From IMG/VR virus record IMGVR_UViG_3300032174_000007, positions 1 through 62,323 of that record: a stretch of 62,323 nucleotides of DNA; one strand, given 5' to 3'. Under the pieces are notes generated by a model. It worked only from the letters and a program-made list of their open reading frames with translations, was not told the DNA's origin and made no database searches. The translations under genes and the position numbers were made by a program. The DNA comes from a virus. Positions 48,818-57,888 of the stretch are shown one piece after another (position 1 is the stretch's first letter; each line of letters starts with the position of its first letter).

Positions 48818-49065
48818 GTAGATGGCGCCCAATAAAATCCTTTCGCGGTCCAACTTCACGTTTTGGGCGCAAGGTTGATCTATGGCTCAGTATCTATGCC
48901 TCGCCTCGATCAATGGGCATGGCCGATGATTTCCGAGTAGTTGATTGTTGGCGCAAGGATGGAAAGTGGTTCCACGAATTCAAAGGTGAAGAAACAGAGC
49001 TTTTCACCGACTATGTCACGCATTGGTTACCCATACCACGTCCGCCATCAAGGAGAGGATCATGA
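48814..49065 (+). CDS. DUF551-like small protein
   Basis: 83 residues. WRPIKSFRGPTSRFGRKVDL, FRVVDCWRKDGKWFHEFKGE and the end THWLPIPRPP are the DUF551 pattern. ATGA overlap with the nuclease gene; the next gene also overlaps (ATGA). Confidence 0.75.
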   Translation: MSRWRPIKSFRGPTSRFGRKVDLWLSIYASPRSMGMADDFRVVDCWRKDGKWFHEFKGEETELFTDYVTHWLPIPRPPSRRGS

Positions 49066-49460
49066 CCGCAGCCGTCATCAAGATCAAATACGCCAACCCG
49101 CCCAAGGAGGGCAAGAAACAGGCCACGGTGAAAACCGACGACAACCAGATATTCGGCGTCTGGCCGAAGGAATTCGGTCTCCTGCGTCCCGGACAGACGT
49201 ACAAGGTGGAGTTCTCCGAGCGCGCGTTCAACGGCAAGACCTATCGAACGATCACCCGTTGCGAGCCCGTGTCAGATGTTGAGGAACCACCCTCGGGTTT
49301 GGCGCAACAGTCGCAACGTAGTTCTCAATCAAATGGCGAACAGGAATTCGTAGCCAGAGTGTTAGCTGCCAGCATCCAAGCCTGTTGCGTCTCGCACACC
49401 CAGGAAGCCCTGACCGCAGAAGCGAAGATGCTGCGGTCGGTCTACCGACAGGTGTTCTAG
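49062..49460 (+). CDS. Nucleic-acid-associated type protein (uncertain)
   Basis: 132 residues. AAVIKIKYANPPKEGKKQAT, VKTDDNQIFGVWPKEFGLLR and TYKVEFSERAFNGKTYRTIT give a five-strand OB-like part, then a polar linker and a helical end. Together with the RecB-like nuclease it could belong to a recombination pair, but the assignment is weak. Ends three bases from the converging giant gene. Confidence 0.5.
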   Translation: MTAAVIKIKYANPPKEGKKQATVKTDDNQIFGVWPKEFGLLRPGQTYKVEFSERAFNGKTYRTITRCEPVSDVEEPPSGLAQQSQRSSQSNGEQEFVARVLAASIQACCVSHTQEALTAEAKMLRSVYRQVF

Positions 49461-49463
49461 GTC

Positions 49464-52400
49464 TCAATGCACCGCCGTCGCCTTCCCCTGCAGCGGCGCC
49501 CGCTTCACCTCGATCGCCTTCCTGATGATGCTTTCCGGCCCGCTCGCCGACTGCATCATGATCATGTTGGCCGCCCGCTCATGCGCGGCCGTGATCTCCT
49601 TGTGCATCTCGATCGCCTTCAAGGCATCCGGCATCTGCTGGAATCCCGGGACGGCGACCAGCCGGTTGAGCGCCATCTTGGCCATCTTTCCCGCCACCCG
49701 CGCGTAATCGTGGTATTGCTGATCGGTCAGGGGCACGCCCCTGATCTTGCGCGCAAGCCTGCCCACGCTCAGATGGATCGCGTCCATCGCCTTGACCACC
49801 GGATCGTTGGCGTAGCTCGGCAGCGGGCCGGCGGTCGGGATCGGTTCGCCGAACATGTCGCGGCGGGGGAATAGGCCTTCCGAGACGAAGGGAATTTTCG
49901 CTCGCGCGGAATCGAAGATGGTGCGCACCTCCCTTTGGTACGGATCAACAACCCGGGCAACCTGGCCCAAGCCGACCGAGTACGGAATCCAATTGGTCAC
50001 GAAGTTGCGGATATATTGGCCACCGAACTCCTCCGGGTGGAACACGGCATCGAGCATATCCTTGGCGCCGCGCATCCAGGTTTCGTTGAGGATCGACCGG
50101 GTGATCCCTTGCATGAACGCGACAGCGAGCTTATCGCCATCTTCCTCACCCCATCCGGCGGCAGTCTCGTACATGTTGGCGGCAAAGCCCATCAACATTC
50201 CAAGGCTTCCGAGGTGGGCGTAGGGAATACTGAGCCCCCCAATCTGGATGGTGTTCGGCTTGTGGTTCAAGAGCCAAACCTGCCGTTGCCTTGGATCGGT
50301 CGGCCCGTCGCTGGTCATCAGCCCTTCGGCCATCATCAGCACGCTCGCCCCCATCAGGCCCATACCCGCCGCAACCTTCCCCATCTGGATGTCGAAGTCG
50401 GCACCGCCGCGTCCTAGATTGGCGCGAAACTCCTTATCAAAGATGCCGATCGGCGTGCGCTCGATGATGGCGTTGCGCGTGATCTGGCTGCCGATCTTCA
50501 TGAATGGCACAATGATCTTGGCAAGGAGGTTGTTATTGGTGAAACGCACTAGTCCAGCCCATTTGCTGTGGTAGTCGGTCGGCGCCATGTAGAGTTCTTT
50601 GAGCGCGTCACGGCTGGCGCTCGCCATCATGGCATCGGTCGGGTGTGCCGTGAGTTGCGCGATTCGGCTCGGCATGTCGGCGGCAGCCTCCCCCATTGCC
50701 TGGCGGTAGGCGAGACCTTGAATGTTCTGCTCATAGCGCAGCGCTGCGAAGAACGAATGGATAGCCGCCACACCCTTGACCGGAAGCCCGATCGCGGCCC
50801 CGATCGCGCCTGGGATCGGATTGATGTTGTGCTCGGAGAACTGCACGGTCGGTGCCCGCTGCCCCGGCAGGTTTATGGTCTGGCCGCTGTGCCAGGCGTC
50901 TACCCCAGCCCGCAAACCATCCACACTGCCCTTGAGGAGTCCGTAGAGCTGCGCGCCGGCTTCCCCGAGATAGACCCGCTTGCCAGCGGTATCGTAACCC
51001 AGGGCCTCGCGTATAGCGCCCGAGGCCGCCGAATAGGGTATCTCGACCAATGGGGTGAAAACCGCGTTCAAAGCGTTGCCAACCGCATAGCGCATGTGCG
51101 TGATCGGCCCGGAAATGAGTGCATTGACGTAGTAGAAAATAACCGCCCGCTTGATCTTTCCTCCCGCCGTATCGGCAATCAATCGCGATACGTTTGATGG
51201 TGTCGGAAGATGCTGCCCGTACTGCGCCATCTCCTTGATCTGAAACAGCGTCCGCCCGGTATTCTCCTGCAGGAACCGCGAGAGGTCGGCTGCCTCCTTC
51301 TGGCCGCCGATGATCAGGTTGAGAGCGCGGCCGGCACGTCCCCATTCGGCCGTGGCCTGCGCGACCTTGCCCTGGATCATCTCGTGGCGGGCAATCGCTG
51401 CGGCGAGCGCCATCAGGTCGTGCTCGTCCCCGGTTGCCGCCTGCTTCATCAGGTCGCGCACGTCGGTCGCCGACTGGATCAGCAGCCGCTTGGCGACGAT
51501 GATTTCCTGCTGGTTGAAGGCGTCCCCGATCTTCTTCAGATCCAGGAATGCCGGGTCCATGCCCATGGCGTCGGCGAGGTCGAGTGCCTGCCCGTCCGTG
51601 ATGACGTGGCGGCGCTCGGCCATGAAGCCGCCGGTACGCTCGGCTGCTTCTCGGATTGCGATGTCGAAGTCGTCCGGACCATTGAGCTTGTCGAGCCGGA
51701 TGTTGCCGGCCTTGTCGGTCGCGCCGGAATCCGAAGGGCCAAATCTTACGTTGGGGTCTGTTGGGACTTCGCTTCGAGCGACCTTTGATGCACTAGCGCC
51801 TTCGCCCTCCCCCTCACCTCCGCCCGCGCCGAGCGCTCCAGGTTGCGCAGCAACTCCCGCTTCTCCACCGACAGGTCCGGGCGCATTGCCATCACGGTCA
51901 GATTGCGCACCTCCTGGCGGGCCGCCTGGAGCTCCTTCTCCTGCTGGTTTGCGTCCGGTATCGGCAAGGCGGTTTTCCTCTTCTTCGGGCGCATGGGTGG
52001 CAGCAATCCTATCACGCTCGGACTGCGCCGTCACCATGGCGGGGTAAACTTCCTGCGGCGGCAATCGTTCCGCCTCGGCTTCATGAATGTCGGCAAAACC
52101 TTGGGCGGTTGGCCGCTCGGGCGTGATAATCGCCTCATGCTCGCGCGAGGCCAGAAGGCGACGATACACGCCCCGCATTTCGTCGCTGATGCCAACGAAT
52201 TCCTTGCCGGCTCCAGTCTCCCTGGCTTCCTTGATCAGATTGTCGATGGTCTTGTAGATTTCCAGGAGCCAATCGCGGAACTTGGCGAAGACCTTCGCCA
52301 TCGCCTGACTCGGGGCGCGGCCTTCCATCATAAATATTTCAAAGCCGCGGGCAAAACTCTCATGATGGCGCTCGCGGATGTCCTCGGCTTTATCGACCTT

Positions 52401-55400
52401 GAACCAATCCAGCACCGTCTTGGCGTCAGCTTTGAGATCGGGCGGTGCGTCAGGATCCCGCGCATCGTCCATCAGTTCTTCGAGCCATTTGTGGGCGGGT
52501 TCATGCAGGAGGGTGGAGGCGTTGGCGTCCCTGAAATAGGTGATTATCGAGGTGCCATCGTTAAGGAAGCGGATTTTGCCGCGCTTGGTCTGGAACAGGG
52601 GGAAGCCTTGGGAGGTGGCGGCCTCGCGGAGTTCGGGCGTGATGTCGAGGGTGTGGACTGGGGCAGTTCCTTCCATACCGACCGTTTCATCGAAGGCATA
52701 GCTACCGCCGGGATATTCACTTTCCACAAGATGTTGCGCGTAGCTTTCATCGTGAATGCCGCGCTCGACAATCTGCCCGGCGCGATCGCGCACAACGAAT
52801 GGAACATCGATGTCACGCTGATCGAAAGTGGGAACACGGGCCTCACCAACCTTCGCCCCAAACTTCTTGCCCAGCTTGCTCCCCGCCGCCGGCAGTATCT
52901 TGTCGTAGAAGCCCTTCATGCCTTCGCCGCCGACCTTGAGGTCGAGGCCGGAAAGTTCGCGATGAATGCCGATCTTTTGACCGGCGAGTTCGCGGTTGCG
53001 GTTGATCTCCGCAGCTTTGTTGTTGAAGTATCGCTCGGCGTATTCCCTGGCCTCTGCCTCGCTCTGGACGGTGCCCTTGCCGATATCTACTTGGCGGCCA
53101 TCCACATTTCGGACGATGTACTGATGCTCGGTCTGCTCGACCGTCAGATACTCCTTGTAGACGTGAGGCAGCATCTTGATCTCGGTCGGCTTCTGGTCGA
53201 GCAGCTTCTGCGCTACGTCCTTGCCGATGAGATCGGGCAATTCCTCAGCGGTCGCTTTGCGGCGCACGACCACCTCGCCGCTATGATCCTTGGCCTGGAA
53301 GTCACCCGTTGTCTCGTTCCAGCGGACAGATTGAATCTGCTTGCTCAGGTCATACCGTTCCGCATTGGTATCCCCGCTGTCCCAGGAGAGACGGTCGTAG
53401 CCGTTCTCGGCGGCGTAGCGGATCATCCTTTTCAGTGCCAACTCGGGCCACGTGGTCTTGAAGGGGGCGTCGGGGACGCCTCCATGCGTAGCGCGATCAC
53501 GCTCGCGCATAAGTTCGCCATGCCGTCGGTTTAGATCAGGATGCTTGAGCCATGCGTCATGCCAATCGCCGGGTGAATTGGCATTTATCGACGGCTCGCG
53601 GTGCAACAACTCGGTGCGCGTATCGTCTACGTCGCGGTCGATCTCCGCGACCGATCGGCCTTCACCAGCGTAACCCTGCTTCCTCCCCTTCTGGTGCCAG
53701 TCGCTCTGGATCTCTGCCAGATGCAGCGTCTTCTTTCCGTCGATGACGCGATCATCAAATCTCACATGGGCGAGGACGTTGGGCTCGTCCCAGTGGGAGG
53801 ATTTGAATTGATCCTCTCGTGGGCGCTCCATCAGCCGATAGAGTTCATCGCGTTCCTCTTGGGTTGCGTGATCAACGAAGTTGCCGCCACGTGGTTCGTA
53901 TTTTTCCGCGAGCGCATCGCGAAACCGCTGTGCTTCACTCGGTCCCGCTGGCAGCGTCAGCAGCAGCTCGCGATAGTTCTCACCGCCGGGGAGCCTATAG
54001 GTCTCGAATTTCGTGCTGCCTTGCGTGTTCCAGCCGGACGGTCCGGTCTGGCGATGTTCGACCTCGCGCACCTCGATCGCGTTCGCGCGCACGTAATCCG
54101 CGATCTCCTGCTTGGTCACTGAGCCTTTCTGCTCCTTGAGCCAATCCGGCAGGCCGAGCCAGTCCATTTCCTCACTTTTGACGCCGGGCGTGTTCTTGAG
54201 CGTGGCGAGCCATTGCTGCGGGGAGGCTTTTTCTTGGCGTGCAGATTCGACCGCGCGGGCGACAGCGGAGTAGGACCACGGCACTTGCCGGGCCTGGAAC
54301 AGCTCGCGTTGCTTGGCCGCATCCCCGAACAACCCGATGTCCATCGGCTTCTGCTCGGCCTTGGGCTTCAATGCTTGATCGGCGCGCCGCTGCGCCAGCT
54401 CCGCATCGCTGATCCGCTCGCCGCCGGGGAGAACTTGCTGGCCCTCCGCCTCTCTTTCAGCAAATAATCCAGGCTCGACCGGCCTGCGTGCCGCTTGCGC
54501 AAACTCCGGTTCCTCCATCACCGCCCGTTCATAGGCCACGCCCGGGTCGGTCACACCCTCGCGGTCCATGATCTCGACCGCGCGATCCTTGATCTTCTCC
54601 GACACGCTTGCCGGGTCGATGCCGGCCGCCGCCAAGTGGGTCTCAAGCTTCCCCATCATCCGGTGCAGCTCTTCGTCCACGTCGATCGCCTGCGCCGGCT
54701 CGAAGCCATGGATAAACTGCTTTTCCCCGCGCGCCTCCTTGTCGATCAGGTCCAAGAGCTCGACGTGCCCGACCTTGGCCTCGGTGCCTTCGATGTCGGC
54801 GCGGTCGAACATGTGGCCGCTTTCCTTCAGCGCCTCCACGGCATGATCCAAGTCCATACCGCTCTTGCGCAGCAGCGGCCCAAAGCCGCCACCGATCATC
54901 GGGTTTTTGCCGAGTATTTGCCGCAACTCTGGCGTCGGCTTAAGACCACCCAACGCGGCCAATTGCTCAAACAGCGAACGCTCAGCCTCCGGCTTGAGCG
55001 TGCGCCTGCCACCGCGGGCTCGGGCTTCCGCCCCCGGTGCCCGCGCCCCTGTGCCCCGGTCGGCTGCGAGGTCGCGGTAGCGTGTACCTTCGCCACGGTA
55101 ACGGAGAGGATCAGCCGCATAGAGTTCGGCGGCCGTGCCTTTCTTGCCCTCAAAGCGGAGCGCCCGGTCGGCGTACCGCTGCGCATTGATGGCGGCGGCG
55201 GCTTGCGCCTGCTCGGCCGGAATGCCTATGGCCACAAGCTTCCTCTCCTCCGCGTCTGCAATGGTCGTGAACATCGCTGGCGTGGCTATGGACTGGCCTT
55301 GCGGCAGTTGGGGTGCCGCTGGTGCCCCAGGAAGGACTGGTGTACCAGCGGCCCCGCCAGCCGGCGCCCGGGCGCTCTCCAGCGTTCCAGCACCGGCTGC

Positions 55401-57047
55401 GGATGGAATTTCAGCTTTGCTCACGGACTTGTGATGATCGACGGCGGCGTTGGGATCGACGTGAGGATCGGGCGGCGGATTCTTGACCGTCTCGTGCTCG
55501 ATCTTGGCGAGGTAGCCGTCGATTTCCTCGGTGTAGGCTTTCCAGGAGACGCCATCGGCTTCGACTGCGGCGCGCTCGGCCGGGGTGGCGCGGTTGGTAT
55601 GGGCGGCGTCGTAAGGCATTCCAGCCACCATGGCGGCGCGCTCATCCTGTTCATGGATGGTCAGGTATTTGTGCAGGTTGGCGGGATTGCCGTCCTTGTC
55701 CTTGAGGATAGGCGAGAATTCCGGGATGCGCGGGTCGATATAGGTGACGCCAGGGGTATCCTTGCTGGCAACCGCGCCGGAGCGCACGTCATGGGTGGTA
55801 TCGACGGCCCCGACCGCGCCCGGCTCCTGTTTCACGTGAAACAATGTGGGCGCGATCGTCCGCTCGGCGTCCTTGTAGGTCTTGGCCACCTCGGGGGCGA
55901 GCTCGGCCAGCCGCTTGTCGATGCCGGCGAGGTTGGCCTCGATCTCCTGGCGGGTTGCGGCCTTCTCAGGCGTCAGGGCGGGTTCCGCGGCGAGGTCGTT
56001 CGCCCAATTGCGGAATGTGGCCTGCCGCTCCTTGAGCGCGTCGTATTCGCCGAATAGGGGAAAGTCGAGCTGGCGGGCGACGGAGTGGATATCGGCGACG
56101 GCCGGAGTGACGGGCGCGGGAGCCGGCGGGATGGGTGCCCCTTCCTGGGGTGTGATGCCGGCCTTCTCCTGTGCCTCCCGCTCGGCCTGCAACTGCTTGA
56201 TGGCCATCAGCGCCCGATCCACCTCGGGCACATCTGCGGTCTGGGCGGTGCCTTTCCAGGCCGCCTCGCCGCCCGGGCCGATGATCTTGAGATAGCGCGC
56301 CGCCTCGATCTGATGCGGCCCGGGTGCCTCCAGCATGGCCCCCTGGAGCATGATGTTGATGTCTTGGGCGAGCCGGCCGGGGGCGCCTCCTGCCAAGCCA
56401 GCCTGATCCGCTAGTGCCGCAATCTCGCCGGCCGCACCGCCGATCACCATGCCCGGGGCGCGGATGGCGCTCTCGGCTCCGGCCAGCAGCGCCTTGGCGC
56501 GCGGGCCTAAATATCTGAGGATCGGAAACCGCTCGATATCCGCTGGCGTAATCCCCGGCGGCTTTTCGCCGAAGCCTTCCTTGGCGGCTTCCCAGGTGGT
56601 CTCAAGGAACCTGCGGGCCTGCTCCTGCTGCTCGGGTGAAGCCGCGTTGGTGAACGGATGCACATGCGGCCACAGCAGGACTTGGCTTGCGACCTTGGCG
56701 AAGCTGTTGCGGCTTGTCTCGTAGTCCTTCCAGGCCCCGGAGAGTTTCATGAAGTCTCTGGTTTCATCGGAAGGTGGTGGGGCGCCCCAATTATCCTTGG
56801 CACCTTGGCCGAAGGCGTCGAGCACGCGGGCTTGCGGGGCGACGGCGGCGTTTCCGAAGATCATATCGGCGATCGGGGAGGCACCGTGCAGCGGGCGCGG
56901 AGTGGATGGTGCGGGCTTGTCGGGGAACAGCGTCTCCACCTCGGGGAGGGGCTTGTCGGGAAAGAGGTCGTTAACGTCCGGTAGGCCGGCGGCGGCCTGA
57001 GGCGGCGCGGCAGGCGACGGAGAGGTTGAGAGGGTGGGGTCGGCCAT
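49464..57047 (-). CDS. Giant polyvalent ejection protein (gp16 position)
   Basis: 2527 residues. N-terminal ~400 residues are linker and ejection-type helices. The middle has large polyvalent protein-associated segments (WSYSAVARAVESARQEKASP, WLGLPDWLKEQKGSVTKQEI, LAEIQSDWHQKGRKQGYAG, SWDSGDTNAERYDLSKQI) and a zincin-like HEPAH motif near residue 1513 with a downstream ERHHESFARGFE helix. The C-terminal ~800 residues (VIFYYVNALISGPITHMRYA, FMKIGSQITRNAIIERTPIG) are hydrophobic and gp16-like. It is ejected with the DNA in relatives and may protect it. The ATG follows TTGATCCAA with no ribosome site. Confidence 0.85.
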   Translation of the reverse strand: MADPTLSTSPSPAAPPQAAAGLPDVNDLFPDKPLPEVETLFPDKPAPSTPRPLHGASPIADMIFGNAAVAPQARVLDAFGQGAKDNWGAPPPSDETRDFMKLSGAWKDYETSRNSFAKVASQVLLWPHVHPFTNAASPEQQEQARRFLETTWEAAKEGFGEKPPGITPADIERFPILRYLGPRAKALLAGAESAIRAPGMVIGGAAGEIAALADQAGLAGGAPGRLAQDINIMLQGAMLEAPGPHQIEAARYLKIIGPGGEAAWKGTAQTADVPEVDRALMAIKQLQAEREAQEKAGITPQEGAPIPPAPAPVTPAVADIHSVARQLDFPLFGEYDALKERQATFRNWANDLAAEPALTPEKAATRQEIEANLAGIDKRLAELAPEVAKTYKDAERTIAPTLFHVKQEPGAVGAVDTTHDVRSGAVASKDTPGVTYIDPRIPEFSPILKDKDGNPANLHKYLTIHEQDERAAMVAGMPYDAAHTNRATPAERAAVEADGVSWKAYTEEIDGYLAKIEHETVKNPPPDPHVDPNAAVDHHKSVSKAEIPSAAGAGTLESARAPAGGAAGTPVLPGAPAAPQLPQGQSIATPAMFTTIADAEERKLVAIGIPAEQAQAAAAINAQRYADRALRFEGKKGTAAELYAADPLRYRGEGTRYRDLAADRGTGARAPGAEARARGGRRTLKPEAERSLFEQLAALGGLKPTPELRQILGKNPMIGGGFGPLLRKSGMDLDHAVEALKESGHMFDRADIEGTEAKVGHVELLDLIDKEARGEKQFIHGFEPAQAIDVDEELHRMMGKLETHLAAAGIDPASVSEKIKDRAVEIMDREGVTDPGVAYERAVMEEPEFAQAARRPVEPGLFAEREAEGQQVLPGGERISDAELAQRRADQALKPKAEQKPMDIGLFGDAAKQRELFQARQVPWSYSAVARAVESARQEKASPQQWLATLKNTPGVKSEEMDWLGLPDWLKEQKGSVTKQEIADYVRANAIEVREVEHRQTGPSGWNTQGSTKFETYRLPGGENYRELLLTLPAGPSEAQRFRDALAEKYEPRGGNFVDHATQEERDELYRLMERPREDQFKSSHWDEPNVLAHVRFDDRVIDGKKTLHLAEIQSDWHQKGRKQGYAGEGRSVAEIDRDVDDTRTELLHREPSINANSPGDWHDAWLKHPDLNRRHGELMRERDRATHGGVPDAPFKTTWPELALKRMIRYAAENGYDRLSWDSGDTNAERYDLSKQIQSVRWNETTGDFQAKDHSGEVVVRRKATAEELPDLIGKDVAQKLLDQKPTEIKMLPHVYKEYLTVEQTEHQYIVRNVDGRQVDIGKGTVQSEAEAREYAERYFNNKAAEINRNRELAGQKIGIHRELSGLDLKVGGEGMKGFYDKILPAAGSKLGKKFGAKVGEARVPTFDQRDIDVPFVVRDRAGQIVERGIHDESYAQHLVESEYPGGSYAFDETVGMEGTAPVHTLDITPELREAATSQGFPLFQTKRGKIRFLNDGTSIITYFRDANASTLLHEPAHKWLEELMDDARDPDAPPDLKADAKTVLDWFKVDKAEDIRERHHESFARGFEIFMMEGRAPSQAMAKVFAKFRDWLLEIYKTIDNLIKEARETGAGKEFVGISDEMRGVYRRLLASREHEAIITPERPTAQGFADIHEAEAERLPPQEVYPAMVTAQSERDRIAATHAPEEEENRLADTGRKPAGEGAPGGPPGGAQSDRDGNAPGPVGGEAGVAAQPGALGAGGGEGEGEGASASKVARSEVPTDPNVRFGPSDSGATDKAGNIRLDKLNGPDDFDIAIREAAERTGGFMAERRHVITDGQALDLADAMGMDPAFLDLKKIGDAFNQQEIIVAKRLLIQSATDVRDLMKQAATGDEHDLMALAAAIARHEMIQGKVAQATAEWGRAGRALNLIIGGQKEAADLSRFLQENTGRTLFQIKEMAQYGQHLPTPSNVSRLIADTAGGKIKRAVIFYYVNALISGPITHMRYAVGNALNAVFTPLVEIPYSAASGAIREALGYDTAGKRVYLGEAGAQLYGLLKGSVDGLRAGVDAWHSGQTINLPGQRAPTVQFSEHNINPIPGAIGAAIGLPVKGVAAIHSFFAALRYEQNIQGLAYRQAMGEAAADMPSRIAQLTAHPTDAMMASASRDALKELYMAPTDYHSKWAGLVRFTNNNLLAKIIVPFMKIGSQITRNAIIERTPIGIFDKEFRANLGRGGADFDIQMGKVAAGMGLMGASVLMMAEGLMTSDGPTDPRQRQVWLLNHKPNTIQIGGLSIPYAHLGSLGMLMGFAANMYETAAGWGEEDGDKLAVAFMQGITRSILNETWMRGAKDMLDAVFHPEEFGGQYIRNFVTNWIPYSVGLGQVARVVDPYQREVRTIFDSARAKIPFVSEGLFPRRDMFGEPIPTAGPLPSYANDPVVKAMDAIHLSVGRLARKIRGVPLTDQQYHDYARVAGKMAKMALNRLVAVPGFQQMPDALKAIEMHKEITAAHERAANMIMMQSASGPESIIRKAIEVKRAPLQGKATAVH
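55828..55843. other. Perfect parS site inside the giant gene
   Basis: TGTTTCACGTGAAACA, a full 16-bp palindrome identical to the canonical bacterial parS bound by ParB. On the coding strand it is read as part of LFHVKQE around residue 402. The only such site seen in the window. Confidence 0.88.
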
Positions 57048-57094
57048 TTGGATCAAGGCTTGGCTTGTGGGTGGATCAACTCTGAGCGGTCAGG
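57048..57094 (-). repeat. Cassette end module, unit 10
   Basis: CTGACCGCTCAGAGTTG...AAGCCTTGATCCAAATG, the ATG being that of the giant gene. Confidence 0.9.
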
Positions 57095-57145
57095 GATCGT
57101 TGTGGGGACGATTGCAGAAGTGTCGTGCAGTTCAACGTCGCTCAA
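57053..57145 (-). CDS. 30-residue cassette ORF (TTG start)
   Basis: SDVELHDTSAIVPTTIPDRS...KP-stop. The TTG is inside the end of the previous gene; PDRSE is in the usual frame. It is likely to deliver ribosomes to the giant gene. Confidence 0.4.
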   Translation of the reverse strand: MSDVELHDTSAIVPTTIPDRSELIHPQAKP

Positions 57146-57572
57146 GGATGAGCAATCCGCCTTGGGTGTAGCCGGCCCGACGCCAGCCGGCCCGCAGAAA
57201 GCAATATCCAGGATTCGTGCTCCGGACCTTCTCCGGATGGACCTTGGTGTAATGCCTCTCACCAGGCCAGCAGTGATCAGCGATTGCGTCAGCCTGCTTG
57301 ATAAGCTCTGAACTTTGGTAGCGGCGGGGTGCCTCGTTGCGGAAGCAAGAGCATTCGATGCCTTCCTGCTTTGGGATTGTGTCATCGATATACTTTCGCC
57401 AAATAAACATGGCGTCGGCGTCGGCGGTTCGCAGGAAGATGACAAAACCGGGACCGGCGCATTGGGTGCGCTCCCGGCCGTCCGCGTACCGATTGCAGCT
57501 GTAGTGGCGCTCATAAAGTTCCAGGCAAGACTTGTCGCCGTCCCTCGTCAGATACCAAAGCGGCTCAAGCAA
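57132..57572 (-). CDS. Hypothetical protein, 146 residues
   Basis: EPLWYLTRDGDKSCLELYER, CAGPGFVIFLRTADADAMFI, WPGERHYTKVHPEKVRSTNP and GYCFLRAGWRRAGYTQGGLL are conserved-looking; I recall similar small GNAT-like proteins in Rhizobiales phages but cannot name a function. TTG start overlapping the previous gene by eight bases. Confidence 0.6.
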   Translation of the reverse strand: MLEPLWYLTRDGDKSCLELYERHYSCNRYADGRERTQCAGPGFVIFLRTADADAMFIWRKYIDDTIPKQEGIECSCFRNEAPRRYQSSELIKQADAIADHCWPGERHYTKVHPEKVRSTNPGYCFLRAGWRRAGYTQGGLLILERR

Positions 57573-57789
57573 CGACCGGGCCTTTCCAACGCAGAACGCA
57601 GCCGTGATGTCCAGGCGCTGGTATGCAATGCACGATGCCGGCTGAATCCGTGACGCGATGCGTGGTGCTGTCGGCGCGAAACTCAACACTGATCGGGCTG
57701 TGAATGCGGTATGGCGTCGGCCGCCCATCAAATTCGTATTCGCGCCATTCCTCGACGCCAGCCAGTTCGATCTTTTTCAGGTCACTCAT
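57565..57789 (-). CDS. Small beta-rich protein
   Basis: 74 residues, AAGGAG six bases before the ATG. MSDLKKIELAGVEEWREYEF, PISVEFRADSTTHRVTDSAG. Cargo of unit 10; the start module is just upstream. Confidence 0.65.
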   Translation of the reverse strand: MSDLKKIELAGVEEWREYEFDGRPTPYRIHSPISVEFRADSTTHRVTDSAGIVHCIPAPGHHGCVLRWKGPVVA

Positions 57790-57840
57790 TTGGTCTCCTT
57801 TGTAACTTCCGCTCTATTCCCGTATCGTCCCCAGCCTCCG

Positions 57841-57882
57841 GCCTCTGATCACCAGTCAGGCTTCCAGAGCGCTCATTGTCCC
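57841..57882 (-). repeat. Cassette start module, unit 10 (frame lost)
   Basis: GGGACAATGAGCGCTCTGG...GACTGGTGATCAGAGGC; it lacks an in-frame ATG for the TGDQRP reading, and the other frame ends after six codons. Confidence 0.85.
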
Positions 57883-57888
57883 AAAATC

